64,000 bases of DNA from Paenibacillus sp. FSL W8-0426 (lineage in GTDB: Bacteria; Bacillota; Bacilli; Paenibacillales; Paenibacillaceae), in assembly GCF_037969725.1 (NCBI RefSeq), contig NZ_CP150203.1, positions 2,310,001-2,374,000 of the forward strand. Direction: 5' to 3'. The notes under the pieces were generated by a model. The model ran no database searches and was not told the DNA's origin. It worked only from the letters and a program-made list of their open reading frames with translations. Both the position numbers and the translations under genes were made by a program. Shown piece after piece: positions 44,690 to 54,411 of the stretch (positions are counted from its first letter, which is position 1; every line of letters begins with the position of its first letter).

Positions 44690-44966
44690 GATGTCAAGTG
44701 ACTGGGTGCGGTATTTTTTTGAAATTGAAAGCGACATCGTTTAATGATGTGGCTTGCTGTGAAAAGGGAAGGGTCGGCTAAGAAGGAATCATTTCAAATC
44801 CAACTCGTTGGTGAAGGGGAGTAACTTCGAAGAACTTCTTCCAAATATCGTGAATAAAGGTATTCTTTCACATTCGTATCTAATCATAGATACGTGGTGT
44901 ATGGACTGCTTTTTTAACTTAAAATACAAAAATAATAAGGTACGACGTCCAACTACCATAGGAGGT
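44690..44966 (+). ncRNA. Long structured 5' leader of the RNase J gene (class unknown)
   Basis: The stretch contains successive stems: CCAAC-TC-GTTGG (about 44801-44812), a CTTCGAAG palindrome just after GGGGAGTAAC (about 44817-44826), GTGAATA with TATTC-TTTCAC (about 44850-44872), and CGTATCT with AGATACG (about 44876-44895), then CTGCTTTTTT. The GGGGAGTAAC string recalls the first conserved loop of yybP-ykoY manganese riboswitches, but I could not match the second conserved part. It may be a cis-regulatory RNA or a target of autoregulation by RNase J. Confidence 0.4.
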
Positions 44967-44976
44967 TCAGATTCAT

Positions 44977-46656
44977 TTGTCTAAAAAAAATAATAACGAT
45001 AAACTGATGATTTTTGCACTGGGCGGCGTAGGTGAGATTGGTAAGAACATGTATGTTGTCCAATACGCGAACGATATTGTCGTCGTAGACGCCGGACTCA
45101 AGTTTCCGGAAGAAGACATGTTGGGCATCGACATTGTCATTCCTGACATTTCTTACTTGACTGAAAATCGCGATAAAGTAAGAGGCATCATTTTGACCCA
45201 CGGACACGAAGACCACATCGGCGGTCTGCCATACGTTCTGAAACATCTCAACGTTCCGGTATACGGAACAAAATTGACGCTTGGACTTGTCGAGAACAAG
45301 TTGAAAGAAGCGAATCTGCTCGGCGAAACGAAGCGAATTCTGATCAACGTGGATTCCGAACTTCAACTGGGCAATACGCTGAGAGCTACGTTTTTTGCTA
45401 CTAACCATAGTATTCCGGACTCGGTCGGGGTATGTATCGATACACCGGAAGGTGCAGTGGTTCATACGGGTGACTTCAAGTTTGACCATACACCAGTCAA
45501 TGGTCAATATGCAGATCTCCAGCGTATGGCTCAAATCGGTGCCAATGGTGTACTCGCTCTTTTGTCCGACAGCACCAATGCAGAGAAGCCAGGATTTACG
45601 CCTTCGGAGAAAAACGTGGGCATCGTTTTGGAGGACATTTTCCGCAAAGCGACACAGCGTGTCGTTGTAGCAACCTTTGCATCGAACGTGCATCGGATTC
45701 AGCAAGTGATTAACGCTGCCGTGGTAACTGGGCGCAAAGTGGCTGTCATTGGACGCAGCATGGTCAACGTGGTGGGCATCGCTTCCGAATTGGGATATCT
45801 CGAAATTCCGGATGGCATGATCATCGAGCCGGAAGAAGTAGGTAAGATGGCAGCGGATCGCGTCGTTATCCTGTGCACGGGAAGTCAGGGCGAACCGATG
45901 TCCGCTTTAACTCGCATGGCTCGCTCAACCCACCGCAAAGTGGATATTCTGCCTGGAGATACCGTAATCATTGCGGCGACTCCGGTACCGGGCAATGAAA
46001 AGTATGTTGGCCGCACGATTGACGAGCTGTTCCGTCTCGGCGCGCACGTGTTCTACAGCGGTGCAAACAGCGGCGTACACGTGTCCGGCCACGGCAGCCA
46101 GGAAGAACTGAAACTGATGCTGAATCTGATGAAGCCGAAATTTTTCATCCCGATTCACGGCGAATTCCGCATGCAGCGTCGCCACGCGGTTCTGGCGGAA
46201 TCGGTCGGGATCGATCCGGACAACATCTTTATTACGGATATCGGTGAAGTCGTGGAAATTCAGGGCGGCGCAGCGCGCAAAGCGGGCAAAGTCACTTCAG
46301 GCAACGTGTTGATCGACGGCCTGGGTGTTGGCGATGTCGGCAATATCGTACTGCGTGATCGCAAATTGTTGTCCCAAGACGGCATTCTGGTCGTCGTGGT
46401 TACGCTCAGCAAACAGGATGGCAAAATCGTGTCCGGCCCGGATATTATCTCGCGTGGTTTCGTGTACGTGCGCGAATCCGAAGGATTGCTCGATGAGGCC
46501 AACCGCATCGTAAGCAGCACGCTGCAGAAGCTGATGAGCGAAAATGTAAACGAGTGGGCTTCGCTCAAAACGAACGTAAAAGATGCGCTGGGACGTTTCC
46601 TCTACGAGCAAACCCGTCGCAGACCGATGATCCTGCCGATCATCATGGAAGTATAA
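44977..46656 (+). CDS. rnj: Ribonuclease J (RNase J1-like)
   Basis: Metallo-beta-lactamase/beta-CASP ribonuclease with 5'-3' exonuclease and endonuclease activity. The 559-residue protein has LGGVGEIGKNMYVV, an intact zinc motif HGHEDH at residues 75-80, VHTGDFKFD, LLSDSTNAEKPGFT, the beta-CASP region with TFASNVHRIQQVI and CTGSQGEPMSAL, and the C-terminal RRRPMILPIIMEV. In Bacillus subtilis this locus (dapA-rnjB-tepA) encodes RNase J2, whose motif is degraded; here the motif is complete and J1-like. The start is TTG at 44977 after AGGAGGT. Confidence 0.95.
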   Translation: MSKKNNNDKLMIFALGGVGEIGKNMYVVQYANDIVVVDAGLKFPEEDMLGIDIVIPDISYLTENRDKVRGIILTHGHEDHIGGLPYVLKHLNVPVYGTKLTLGLVENKLKEANLLGETKRILINVDSELQLGNTLRATFFATNHSIPDSVGVCIDTPEGAVVHTGDFKFDHTPVNGQYADLQRMAQIGANGVLALLSDSTNAEKPGFTPSEKNVGIVLEDIFRKATQRVVVATFASNVHRIQQVINAAVVTGRKVAVIGRSMVNVVGIASELGYLEIPDGMIIEPEEVGKMAADRVVILCTGSQGEPMSALTRMARSTHRKVDILPGDTVIIAATPVPGNEKYVGRTIDELFRLGAHVFYSGANSGVHVSGHGSQEELKLMLNLMKPKFFIPIHGEFRMQRRHAVLAESVGIDPDNIFITDIGEVVEIQGGAARKAGKVTSGNVLIDGLGVGDVGNIVLRDRKLLSQDGILVVVVTLSKQDGKIVSGPDIISRGFVYVRESEGLLDEANRIVSSTLQKLMSENVNEWASLKTNVKDALGRFLYEQTRRRPMILPIIMEV

Positions 46657-46692
46657 CCAAAATAAATATCACATAGATTCAGGCACACAGTC

Positions 46693-46745
46693 GCCTCTTT
46701 TTTACGAGTAATATTGGACGGTTCCTCGTAAAAAAGGGGCTTTTT
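46693..46745 (+). terminator. Terminator after the RNase J gene
   Basis: GCCTCTTTTTTACGAG (46693-46708) pairs over its full length with CTCGTAAAAAAGGGGC (46725-46740) with one G-U pair, followed by TTTTT. Confidence 0.92.
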
Positions 46746-46860
46746 CTGCATTTTCGGGATAATAATTCGCTCTGGTCGCAAAATGCTGAAGCTTTCGAGT
46801 ATAAGTCTCTTGGAAAACTCCCCATACTAAGGTAAAAAAATTGTTTGCGGGGAAGGGAGC

Positions 46861-47631
46861 ATGCTTGAAGTGGATCATATTGAACAAGACAGAATGTTAT
46901 CGAAATCCGAACAACCGGGAGAACATCCCGGGCAGGAAGAAAAGGGAATGGCTCCGGTTACGGAAAATATTCAGCAATTCGGACAAACCCAATCTCCTGC
47001 GGGCGAATCCAACATTTATTGCATGACGATCATCGGTCAGGTAGAGGGGCACTTGATTTTGCCGCCCCAGAATAAAACGACAAAGTACGAGCATATCATT
47101 CCGCAGTTGGTTGCGGCCGAGCAGAACGCCAAAATCGAGGGAATTCTTATCATTTTGAACACCGTGGGTGGCGATGTCGAGGCTGGACTGGCCATTGCCG
47201 AAATGATCGCTTCCTTGAGCAAACCAACCGTTACCGTGGTTATCGGGGGCGGGCACAGCATCGGGGTACCGATTGCCGTAGCTTCTTCGTATTCGCTCAT
47301 TGCCGGCAGCGCAACGATGACCATTCATCCGATTCGCATGAACGGCCTGGTGATTGGAGTTCCGCAAACCTTTGAGTACATGGAAAAAATGCAGGAACGC
47401 GTCGTGCGCTTCGTGACCACTCATTCCAACATCTCCGAGAAAGTGTTCAAGGAGCTTATGTTCAAGACCGGAGAGTTGAACCGGGATATCGGTACGGCAG
47501 TCGGCAGTTCGGATGCCGTCAAATACGGGTTGATGGACGCAGTGGGCGGCATCGGTCAAGCCATCGCCAAACTGAATCAGTTGATGGGAGAGCGAAAACA
47601 GGAAATTCAGGCAGGAGGGTACACTCAATGA
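46861..47631 (+). CDS. tepA: ClpP-like serine protease TepA
   Basis: ClpP/crotonase-fold protein linked in Bacillus subtilis to protein export and small acid-soluble spore protein handling. The 256-residue protein has a hydrophilic N-terminal extension of about 50 residues, then [20 protein letters not shown], the catalytic Ser133 in [13 protein letters not shown] and the presumed His in [15 protein letters not shown] 46861 follows GGAAGGGAGC. Its stop overlaps the next ATG (AATGA). Confidence 0.93.
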   Translation: MLEVDHIEQDRMLSKSEQPGEHPGQEEKGMAPVTENIQQFGQTQSPAGESNIYCMTIIGQVEGHLILPPQNKTTKYEHIIPQLVAAEQNAKIEGILIILNTVGGDVEAGLAIAEMIASLSKPTVTVVIGGGHSIGVPIAVASSYSLIAGSATMTIHPIRMNGLVIGVPQTFEYMEKMQERVVRFVTTHSNISEKVFKELMFKTGELNRDIGTAVGSSDAVKYGLMDAVGGIGQAIAKLNQLMGERKQEIQAGGYTQ

Positions 47632-47858
47632 CGTTGTATACGGTTATGCCTCCCGAGCAAATTTGGTCAGGGATGTGGAAAGAAGACGAAGGGACGCAGG
47701 ATGTCAAAATTAACGGGATACTGATGCAAGTCAGGCCCACTTCAGGAAACGAGGCAGTCATCGTCAGGCTGCTTGATTGCCCTTTGGAAGCGTATCTGGA
47801 GCCTGGCCATTTGCCAGGATCGGTTATTCGCATTCCGCATGTTGGAGGAACGGCATAA
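47628..47858 (+). CDS. ylzJ: YlzJ-like protein
   Basis: A 76-residue protein of the YlzJ-like family, found directly after tepA in Bacilli. It begins [16 protein letters not shown] and ends [15 protein letters not shown]. Function is unknown. It overlaps tepA by 4 bp and has the Shine-Dalgarno GGAGGG in the end of tepA. Confidence 0.85.
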   Translation: MTLYTVMPPEQIWSGMWKEDEGTQDVKINGILMQVRPTSGNEAVIVRLLDCPLEAYLEPGHLPGSVIRIPHVGGTA

Positions 47859-47915
47859 ACGACGGGATTTTTACAAATTGAGCAAAGAAAGAACATATGT
47901 ACGGGGACATTTTTA

Positions 47916-47924
47916 TGGTATAAT
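47916..47924 (+). promoter_or_regulatory. Extended -10 promoter before spoIIIE
   Basis: TGGTATAAT, an extended -10 with a perfect TATAAT at 47919-47924, about 25 bases before the spoIIIE start. I see no good -35 (best TATGTA). Confidence 0.5.
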
Positions 47925-47947
47925 ATTCTTCTGGGGGTGACCTGAAT

Positions 47948-50677
47948 TTGGCCAGAAGAAAAAAGAAGAAAAAAAAGGCTGCTGCGTTTAGCGGCGTTCT
48001 CAAATATGAAATTTATGGCATCGTGCTGATTACGTTATCCGTTATCGCGTTATCCGGTGAAGCAACGGTGGGGCGTTCGTTATCCAAAATGTTTGGGCTG
48101 ATGCTTGGAAAATTTTATTTTGTTATCCCGCTGATCGGTATTTACTACGGTCTTATGGTGATGATTCACCGGAAATGGCCTAACGGGTGGACTACACGCA
48201 AGACAGGACTTGTCCTGCTTGTTTTTGCGCTTACACTGATGAGCACCGTTTCCGCCATGCATCAGAAGTTAATTCCCATCGGTGCGCTTGAACCCGGTGC
48301 GGTGTTGACGCAGGTACATAACGATATGCAAACCGAACTGCTGCAACCCGCCCCGGAGGGCAAAGACTCCATGCTTAACAAGGATATCAGCGGCGGTTAT
48401 GTCGGGGCTGCACAGTTTGCCGTATTTTTATGGTTGTTCGGCAGTCTTGGAGCACGGTTGATCATGATCGTGATGTTTGTGATCAGTTTTATGCTTATTA
48501 CGAGCCTATCTTACGTGGACTTGGTTCGAATCTTCAGGACCAAGGTGTGGGACGCCGGTTCTGCCATGTACAAAAGGGTCCAGGCCCGAATGTCGGAGCG
48601 GGCGTCCTCGGCGTCCTCGGTCAAAAAGAAAAGCGTTGCCCGAAAGGCAGTCCCGGTTCCTGCCGATCCGTATGATGACGAGGATGACGACTTCGAGGAA
48701 GAAGAGACGCTCCCCAAACGGAAGGCACCCGTTTTCTTCCAATTGTTTGGGAAATGGGGAGCGGAACGCGAAACTGCCAAGCAGGATCGTGAAGAGGAGC
48801 ACGAGGAAAGCGCGATGGAGCAGGTCTTGTACCGTGCGAACGATGATGATCTGGACGAAACATGGAACAGCCAGAAGATGCCGACGTCCAGCGAGCGACG
48901 ATCGCTGGACGGTGCGGCCGCAATTCCGTCCAAAGCCAATTCCGCACCCATTATTCGAGACTTCTTCGAACACGTTCGTTCTGAACATAACAAGTCGGAT
49001 GATCTTGATGAGGTCTATCCGTTCCCTCAGGACTTGAAGGAGCCCGAAATGGAAGAGCATGAACCTCCGCTAACCATAAGGGACGAGCTTGAGGAGTCTC
49101 TGGAGTGGCCTGGTCCCGAAAATGTAGGGAATGAATCGATCCCATTGCAGGATGACAACGGTGTTTCTGCTGATGGTGCTCCTGCGCCTCCTGGGAGCGC
49201 GGTAGAAGGCGTTCAGGAAGCACAGCCTGTCCAGCCGCCTCCGCCTCCGCCGAAGCCGTACAAGCTGCCTCCGTTCCGTTTGCTCGCCAAGCCGAATAAC
49301 GGCGGAAAAGGCAAGGATCAGAAGGATTACATGCAGACAGCCCGCAAGCTGGAAGCGACGTTGGAAAGCTTTGGCGTTCGCGCGAAGGTGCTTGAAGTGG
49401 TCAGAGGGCCGGCAGTAACAAGGTATGAGATTCAGCCTGACATCGGTGTCAAAGTCAGCAGAATCGTCAGTCTGACGGATGATATCGCACTTGCCCTTGC
49501 CGCAAAGGACATCCGTATGGAGGCGCCGATCCCCGGCAAATCAGCCATCGGTATTGAGGTGCCGAATGGAGAGGTATCGCTCGTAACGATGCGAGAAGTG
49601 ATGGAGACGTCCGTTTTCCAGGAAGCCGAATCCAAGGTTACGATCGCTTTTGGGCGGGATATTTCGGGGCAAACGATCATCGGCAACTTGGCCCGAATGC
49701 CCCATTTGCTGGTAGCCGGTGCAACAGGCTCAGGTAAATCTGTATGTATTAACGGTATCATCACGAGTATTTTGTACAAAGCGAAACCTGATGAAGTGAA
49801 GTTTCTGATGGTTGACCCCAAAATGGTCGAGCTAAATGTATACAATGGGATTCCGCATTTGATGGCACCCGTCGTTACCGATCCCAAACGCGCTTCGCTC
49901 GCCCTCAAAAAAATCGTGGTGGAAATGGAGAAAAGGTACGAACTGTTCTCCAAATCGGGCACGCGCAACGTAGAAGGGTATAATAACCTGATGAAAGACA
50001 ACCCTGCGGCCATCTTGCCGTATATCGTCGTAATCGTCGACGAGTTGGCAGACCTCATGATGGTCGCTGCCGGCGACGTCGAGGATGCGATCGCAAGGCT
50101 GGCGCAGATGGCGCGGGCAGCGGGCATACATTTAATTATTGCAACGCAGCGGCCTTCGGTAGACGTCATCACCGGCGTGATCAAAGCGAACATTCCGTCC
50201 CGTATCGCCTTCGGCGTATCTTCTCAGGTGGATTCCCGCACCATTCTCGATATGGGCGGGGCCGAGAAATTGCTGGGCCGGGGGGACATGCTGTTCATGC
50301 CGATGGGCGCTTCGAAACCGGTTCGAGTTCAAGGCGCGTTCATGAGCGATGAGGAAGTCGAAAACATCGTGAATTATGTGCGCGGCCAGGGCGAAGCCCA
50401 GTATGATGAATCCCTTGTGCCTGAGGTCGAAGAATCCGGCCAGGCGGATGAAGAGGTGCTCGACGAGCTGTACGAACAAGCCGTACAGATCATTCTGGAG
50501 GCGAAGCAGGCATCGGTATCGTTGCTGCAGCGCCGGATGCGTATCGGTTACACCCGTGCCGCGAGATTAATCGATTCAATGGAGGCTCGCGGCGTCATCG
50601 GGCCGTACGAAGGAAGCAAACCTCGCGAAGTATTGATTTCGCTGGAACAATATCAGCAGAATAAAATGAGTTCTTGA
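47948..50677 (+). CDS. spoIIIE: DNA translocase SpoIIIE/FtsK
   Basis: Hexameric ATP-driven pump that moves the chromosome into the forespore and clears DNA from division septa. The 909-residue protein has an N-terminal membrane part with about four hydrophobic segments (about 20-190), a long acidic and Pro-rich linker (about 210-450), and the motor domain with Walker [14 protein letters not shown] near residue 595, [17 protein letters not shown] and Walker [16 protein letters not shown]-terminal gamma domain ([26 protein letters not shown]) recognises orienting DNA sequences. The start is TTG at 47948 after GGGGGTGA. Confidence 0.96.
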   Translation: MARRKKKKKKAAAFSGVLKYEIYGIVLITLSVIALSGEATVGRSLSKMFGLMLGKFYFVIPLIGIYYGLMVMIHRKWPNGWTTRKTGLVLLVFALTLMSTVSAMHQKLIPIGALEPGAVLTQVHNDMQTELLQPAPEGKDSMLNKDISGGYVGAAQFAVFLWLFGSLGARLIMIVMFVISFMLITSLSYVDLVRIFRTKVWDAGSAMYKRVQARMSERASSASSVKKKSVARKAVPVPADPYDDEDDDFEEEETLPKRKAPVFFQLFGKWGAERETAKQDREEEHEESAMEQVLYRANDDDLDETWNSQKMPTSSERRSLDGAAAIPSKANSAPIIRDFFEHVRSEHNKSDDLDEVYPFPQDLKEPEMEEHEPPLTIRDELEESLEWPGPENVGNESIPLQDDNGVSADGAPAPPGSAVEGVQEAQPVQPPPPPPKPYKLPPFRLLAKPNNGGKGKDQKDYMQTARKLEATLESFGVRAKVLEVVRGPAVTRYEIQPDIGVKVSRIVSLTDDIALALAAKDIRMEAPIPGKSAIGIEVPNGEVSLVTMREVMETSVFQEAESKVTIAFGRDISGQTIIGNLARMPHLLVAGATGSGKSVCINGIITSILYKAKPDEVKFLMVDPKMVELNVYNGIPHLMAPVVTDPKRASLALKKIVVEMEKRYELFSKSGTRNVEGYNNLMKDNPAAILPYIVVIVDELADLMMVAAGDVEDAIARLAQMARAAGIHLIIATQRPSVDVITGVIKANIPSRIAFGVSSQVDSRTILDMGGAEKLLGRGDMLFMPMGASKPVRVQGAFMSDEEVENIVNYVRGQGEAQYDESLVPEVEESGQADEEVLDELYEQAVQIILEAKQASVSLLQRRMRIGYTRAARLIDSMEARGVIGPYEGSKPREVLISLEQYQQNKMSS

Positions 50678-50707
50678 TGGATCGACCGCGATGCCGCGGG
50701 AAACAAG

Positions 50708-50739
50708 AAGCCGTTAACCTAAGGGTTGGCGGCTTTTTT
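50708..50739 (+). terminator. Terminator after spoIIIE
   Basis: AAGCCG pairs with CGGCTT and TAACC with GGTTG, followed by a run of T (50734-50739). Confidence 0.88.
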
Positions 50740-50784
50740 GGTTTTCCTGCATTGCCATCCTGTCCAAGGATCGGATGATTTGGT

Positions 50785-50814
50785 GCATAGGAAACAGGCG
50801 GCTTTGTCATAATA
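50785..50814 (+). promoter_or_regulatory. Sigma-G-like promoter of sleB
   Basis: GCATA at 50785-50789, exactly 18 bases, then CATAATA at 50808-50814. This matches the forespore sigma-G pattern (GHATR, N18, CATNHTA) at every position, about 48 bases before the gene start. Confidence 0.75.
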
Positions 50815-50862
50815 ACGTTAGCGATTCTGTTAATCCCACAAGAGAAAGGTAGAGCACAGTTG

Positions 50863-51696
50863 ATGCGAAAAATGAACATATGGCTTTTCACTGCTATTTT
50901 GCTGTTGTCCGCATTGGGAATCCGATTTTTGGTTCCACACGATCCCAAGCCTCAGGCCTCGAATCAAAGTACGCCTCAAGTGGAAGAACAGGCAATGCCT
51001 ACCTTCAGCAGCAATACGGTGAAGTATGGAAGCTACGGGCAGGATGTATACGAACTCCAGGGCAGACTGAAGTACCTGGGTTTCTACAATGGTAAAATTG
51101 ACAGCAATTTCGGCAGCAAAACGCTGAATTCCGTCAAATGGTTCCAGTCCGAGTTCGGCATGAAGGCCGATGGCGTCGTCGGGGCCAAAACCAAGCTGAA
51201 GTTGTACAATGCCACCAAAAACTGGGCTCCAACCGAACCGCCTTTGCATAAGGGTGGGGCAGGAAGCGAAGCCGGGGGCAACAACGGTGCCGCGAATGAC
51301 AATGATCAGGACAACATGGGGTCTGCCAATTCCATGGGTTTGTCGGAGAATGAAATCAAAATCATGGCGAACGCCGTGTACGGCGAGGCGCGAGGCGAAC
51401 CTTTCGAAGGACAGGTGGCAGTGGCGGCGGTCATTTTGAATCGGGTCAAATCCCCAAGCTTCCCGAATACGCCTTCCGGCGTGATCTTCCAGCCTGGCGC
51501 ATTCACGGCAGTGGCGGATGGCCAGATCTATCTCGAACCGAACGCCCAGGCCCGCAAAGCGGTTGAGCAGGCGATAAACGGTTGGGATCCATCCGGCGGA
51601 TGCCTGTATTACTTTAATCCAAAGACGGCAACGTCCAAGTGGATATGGAGCCGTCCTCAGGTCAAAACCATCGGCCAACACATCTTTTGCATGTGA
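50863..51696 (+). CDS. sleB: Spore cortex-lytic enzyme SleB
   Basis: Lytic transglycosylase that degrades cortex peptidoglycan containing muramic lactam during germination. The protein of about 277 residues has an N-terminal signal or membrane segment (IWLFTAILLLSALGIRFLV), a PG_binding_1 repeat domain (about 55-115, DVYELQGRLKYLGFYNGKID and FQSEFGMKADGVVG) and a C-terminal SleB/CwlJ hydrolase domain with MANAVYGEARGEPFEGQVAVAAVILNR (catalytic Glu) and GGCLYYFNP. TTG 50860 and ATG 50863 are both possible starts. Bacillus subtilis SleB is encoded elsewhere with ypeB; here no ypeB follows. Confidence 0.92.
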   Translation: MRKMNIWLFTAILLLSALGIRFLVPHDPKPQASNQSTPQVEEQAMPTFSSNTVKYGSYGQDVYELQGRLKYLGFYNGKIDSNFGSKTLNSVKWFQSEFGMKADGVVGAKTKLKLYNATKNWAPTEPPLHKGGAGSEAGGNNGAANDNDQDNMGSANSMGLSENEIKIMANAVYGEARGEPFEGQVAVAAVILNRVKSPSFPNTPSGVIFQPGAFTAVADGQIYLEPNAQARKAVEQAINGWDPSGGCLYYFNPKTATSKWIWSRPQVKTIGQHIFCM

Positions 51697-51703
51697 TGCC
51701 GGG

Positions 51704-51746
51704 AGAAGCAACCAGAAGGCGTGACTTCGGTTGCTTCTTGTCTTTT
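51704..51746 (+). terminator. Terminator after sleB
   Basis: GAAGCAACC and GGTTGCTTC form a perfect 9-bp stem with an inner GAAG/CTTC stem, followed by TTGTCTTTT. Confidence 0.88.
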
Positions 51747-51826
51747 GCATGGGTTAAAATGGTTGTTACGCCTTGTCTGGAACATTGTTTTGCCTTACAA
51801 ATGATGCCGTAAAGGGGTTATGAACG

Positions 51827-53107
51827 TTGAATACATCCGCCTTTGAACGAGGAAACCGGAAGCAGTTTCGCATTCATGTTCTTCCGACCAAACGATTTAA
51901 AACATATGCCATTTCGTTGTACGCAGGGGTTCCTTTACAAGAAAGCACGGTGACCTCTGTGGCGGTAACGCCGTTTGTATTGCGCCGCGGCACCGAATCA
52001 TATCCGGAAACAACGCAATTCCGCGAGCAGTTGGAGCATCTGTATGGTGCCGGGTTTGGTTTTGACATCTATAAACGCGGAGATTACCAGATCGTGCAAT
52101 TTCGAATGGACACCATCAACGATGCTTTTGTCGGCGGGGACGAGAAATTGTTGGAACGGTCCTTTGCCTTTTTAGGCGAAGTGCTGACCCGTCCTGCTCA
52201 GGAAAATGGACACTTCCGCACGGCCTACGTCGAAGCAGAGCGTGAAACCGTGCTTAAGCAGCTGGAATCCGTGGTGAACGACAAGATGCGGTATGCGGCC
52301 GAGCGCTGCATCGAAGAAATGTGCAAGGATGAGCCCTATCGACTGCATGCGCTGGGCCAACGCAAGGAGCTTGCAGGCATTGATGCTCCTTCATTGACCT
52401 CGGCATACCGGGATTGGCTGAATCGGTCCGTCATCGATCTGTACGTGGTCGGAGATACCACGCTGGAGGAAGTGGAGAACCTGGTTCAGCGCTACTTTGA
52501 TGTCGATCGTATCGGCACCGAAGGGTATCATCCTAAACCGGCCGTTTTGGGGGATAGGGCAGTGAACACGGTCGTGGAGCGGATGGACGTGGGCCAGGGG
52601 AAGCTGAATATGGGTCTTCGCACATCCATTACCTATGGAGATTCACGGTATGCCGCAGCGCTAATGTATAACGGAATCTTGGGAGGGTACCCTCATTCCA
52701 AGCTGTTTGTCAACGTAAGGGAAAAGGAAAGCCTTGCATATTACGCCTCATCGCGTTACGACGGGCATAAAGGCATCGCAACGATCCAATCCGGGATCGA
52801 AATTCCAAACTACGAAAAGGCCGTTGCGATTATCAAACAACAGCTTGAAGAGATGAAAAACGGAATGCTCAGCGATCTGGAAATGTCCCAGACCAAAGCG
52901 ATGATCCGCAATCTGGTCAAAGAGATGCAGGATTCTGCGTTTGAGCTGATTGCTTATGATTTCAATGGTCAGTTGTCGGGAACGGACCGGACCGCCGAGG
53001 AGCTGCTGGAACAGGTCGAACAGGTCGGCAAAGATCAGGTTCAAGAGGCGGCGAGTCAGTTCCGGTTGGATACGATCTATTTTTTGCGCGATCAGAAGGG
53101 GGAATAA
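51827..53107 (+). CDS. ymfF: EF-P modification-associated M16-like protein YmfF
   Basis: M16 peptidase-like protein that lacks the zinc motif: the position of HxxEH reads FREQLEHLYG. This makes it a probable non-catalytic partner of the following YmfH. In Bacillus subtilis YmfF and YmfH are needed for 5-aminopentanol modification of elongation factor P. The 426-residue protein keeps the M16 fold hallmark LYGAGFGFDIYKRGDYQIVQF and the C-terminal half GILGGYPHSKLFVNVREKESLAYYASSRYD. The start is TTG at 51827; ATG 51820 is out of frame and short. It abuts ymfH. Confidence 0.9.
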   Translation: MNTSAFERGNRKQFRIHVLPTKRFKTYAISLYAGVPLQESTVTSVAVTPFVLRRGTESYPETTQFREQLEHLYGAGFGFDIYKRGDYQIVQFRMDTINDAFVGGDEKLLERSFAFLGEVLTRPAQENGHFRTAYVEAERETVLKQLESVVNDKMRYAAERCIEEMCKDEPYRLHALGQRKELAGIDAPSLTSAYRDWLNRSVIDLYVVGDTTLEEVENLVQRYFDVDRIGTEGYHPKPAVLGDRAVNTVVERMDVGQGKLNMGLRTSITYGDSRYAAALMYNGILGGYPHSKLFVNVREKESLAYYASSRYDGHKGIATIQSGIEIPNYEKAVAIIKQQLEEMKNGMLSDLEMSQTKAMIRNLVKEMQDSAFELIAYDFNGQLSGTDRTAEELLEQVEQVGKDQVQEAASQFRLDTIYFLRDQKGE

Positions 53108-53109
53108 CG

Positions 53110-54390
53110 GTGGAACGCATTCAATACGATGATTTGCAGGAAACACTGTACCATGAAGTGATGGATAACGGGCTGCAGGTTTATGTTCTGCCAAAGCCGG
53201 GATTCCAGAAAACCTTTGCAACCTTCGCGACCAAGTACGGATCGGTCGACAATCATTTTCAGGTGGAAGGCCAGGACGAGGTAAAGGTTCCCGATGGCAT
53301 CGCCCATTTTCTGGAACACAAAATGTTCGAAGAGCCTACGGGCGACATTTTTGCAACATTTGCGTCCAACGGAGCATCCGCCAATGCATTTACAAGTTTT
53401 GATCAGACGGTGTACCTGTTTTCGGCGACAGAGCACGTAGGTGAAAATATACAAACATTAGTCGATTTTGTGCAAAATCCGTATTTCACGGATCAAAACG
53501 TTGAGAAGGAAAAAGGCATTATCGGACAGGAAATCGACATGTATGCCGATAATCCGGACTGGCGAGCTTATTATGGACTGATTGAAGCGATGTATCAAAA
53601 ACATCCGATTCGCATCGACATTGCGGGAACGGTGGAATCGATCAGCACGATCACGAAAGAAACGCTGTACACGTGTTATAATGCTTTTTACCATCCCAGC
53701 AATATGCTGCTTTTTGTGGTTGGCGGCGTGGATCCGGAGGAAGTGATGGAACTGGTTCGTTCGAACCAGGCCGGTAAAAATTTCAAGTTCCAGGGCCGGA
53801 TCAATCGTTTTTTCGAGCAGGAGCCTGAAGAGGTAGGGGAGAAGAAAAGAGTAGAGAAGTTGGCGGTTTCCCTGCCCAAATGTTTGTTCGGGTTCAAGGA
53901 AACGGATGTTGGATTGACGGGAGAAGAGCTCCACAAACGCGATCTTACGACGAAATTGATGCTGGACCTGCTGTTTGGCGCAAGCACTTCCTTGTACCAG
54001 AAGCTGTATGACGAGGATTTGATCTCGGACAGTTTCGGATACGAATATAACAGTTCATCTCAGTATGCTTTTTCTGCGGCAGGCGGAGATACGAAGGATC
54101 CGGAGCGGCTGCTCAGCCGTGTACGCGAGGAAGTTGATGCGCTTTTGCAAACGGGGTTTGATCAGACGAACTTTGAGCGCGCCCGCAAAAAAAAGATGGG
54201 CGGATACTTGCGCATGCTCAACTCGCCGGAAAACATTGCCCATGAATTTACGCGTCTAAAGTTCAGGGGCGGCGATTTTTTCAATATGCTCTCGGCTTAT
54301 GAATCCATCACCTTGGAAGATGTGAATCGCAGGTTGAGGGAACATATTAGATGGGAGCAGCTTGCAGTATCGATAGTGGCAAGTCCTTGA
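53110..54390 (+). CDS. ymfH: EF-P modification-associated M16 peptidase YmfH
   Basis: M16 zinc metallopeptidase with the complete inverted motif HFLEH at residues 66-70, and the second-domain signature FGASTSLYQKLYDEDLISDSFGYEYN. The length is 426 residues. It starts with GTG at 53110, 2 bases after the ymfF stop, with AAGGGGG upstream. It pairs with the motif-less YmfF, as in other two-subunit M16 systems. The role in EF-P maturation is known for Bacillus subtilis and inferred here from synteny. Confidence 0.92.
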   Translation: MERIQYDDLQETLYHEVMDNGLQVYVLPKPGFQKTFATFATKYGSVDNHFQVEGQDEVKVPDGIAHFLEHKMFEEPTGDIFATFASNGASANAFTSFDQTVYLFSATEHVGENIQTLVDFVQNPYFTDQNVEKEKGIIGQEIDMYADNPDWRAYYGLIEAMYQKHPIRIDIAGTVESISTITKETLYTCYNAFYHPSNMLLFVVGGVDPEEVMELVRSNQAGKNFKFQGRINRFFEQEPEEVGEKKRVEKLAVSLPKCLFGFKETDVGLTGEELHKRDLTTKLMLDLLFGASTSLYQKLYDEDLISDSFGYEYNSSSQYAFSAAGGDTKDPERLLSRVREEVDALLQTGFDQTNFERARKKKMGGYLRMLNSPENIAHEFTRLKFRGGDFFNMLSAYESITLEDVNRRLREHIRWEQLAVSIVASP

Positions 54391-54411
54391 TACGGAGAGG
54401 GGAACGGACGA

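Noticed and set aside
44805..44895. A full yybP-ykoY manganese riboswitch
   Set aside because: Only the GGGGAGTAAC part matches; I could not find the second conserved loop or a flanking P1 stem. Kept as an unclassified leader.
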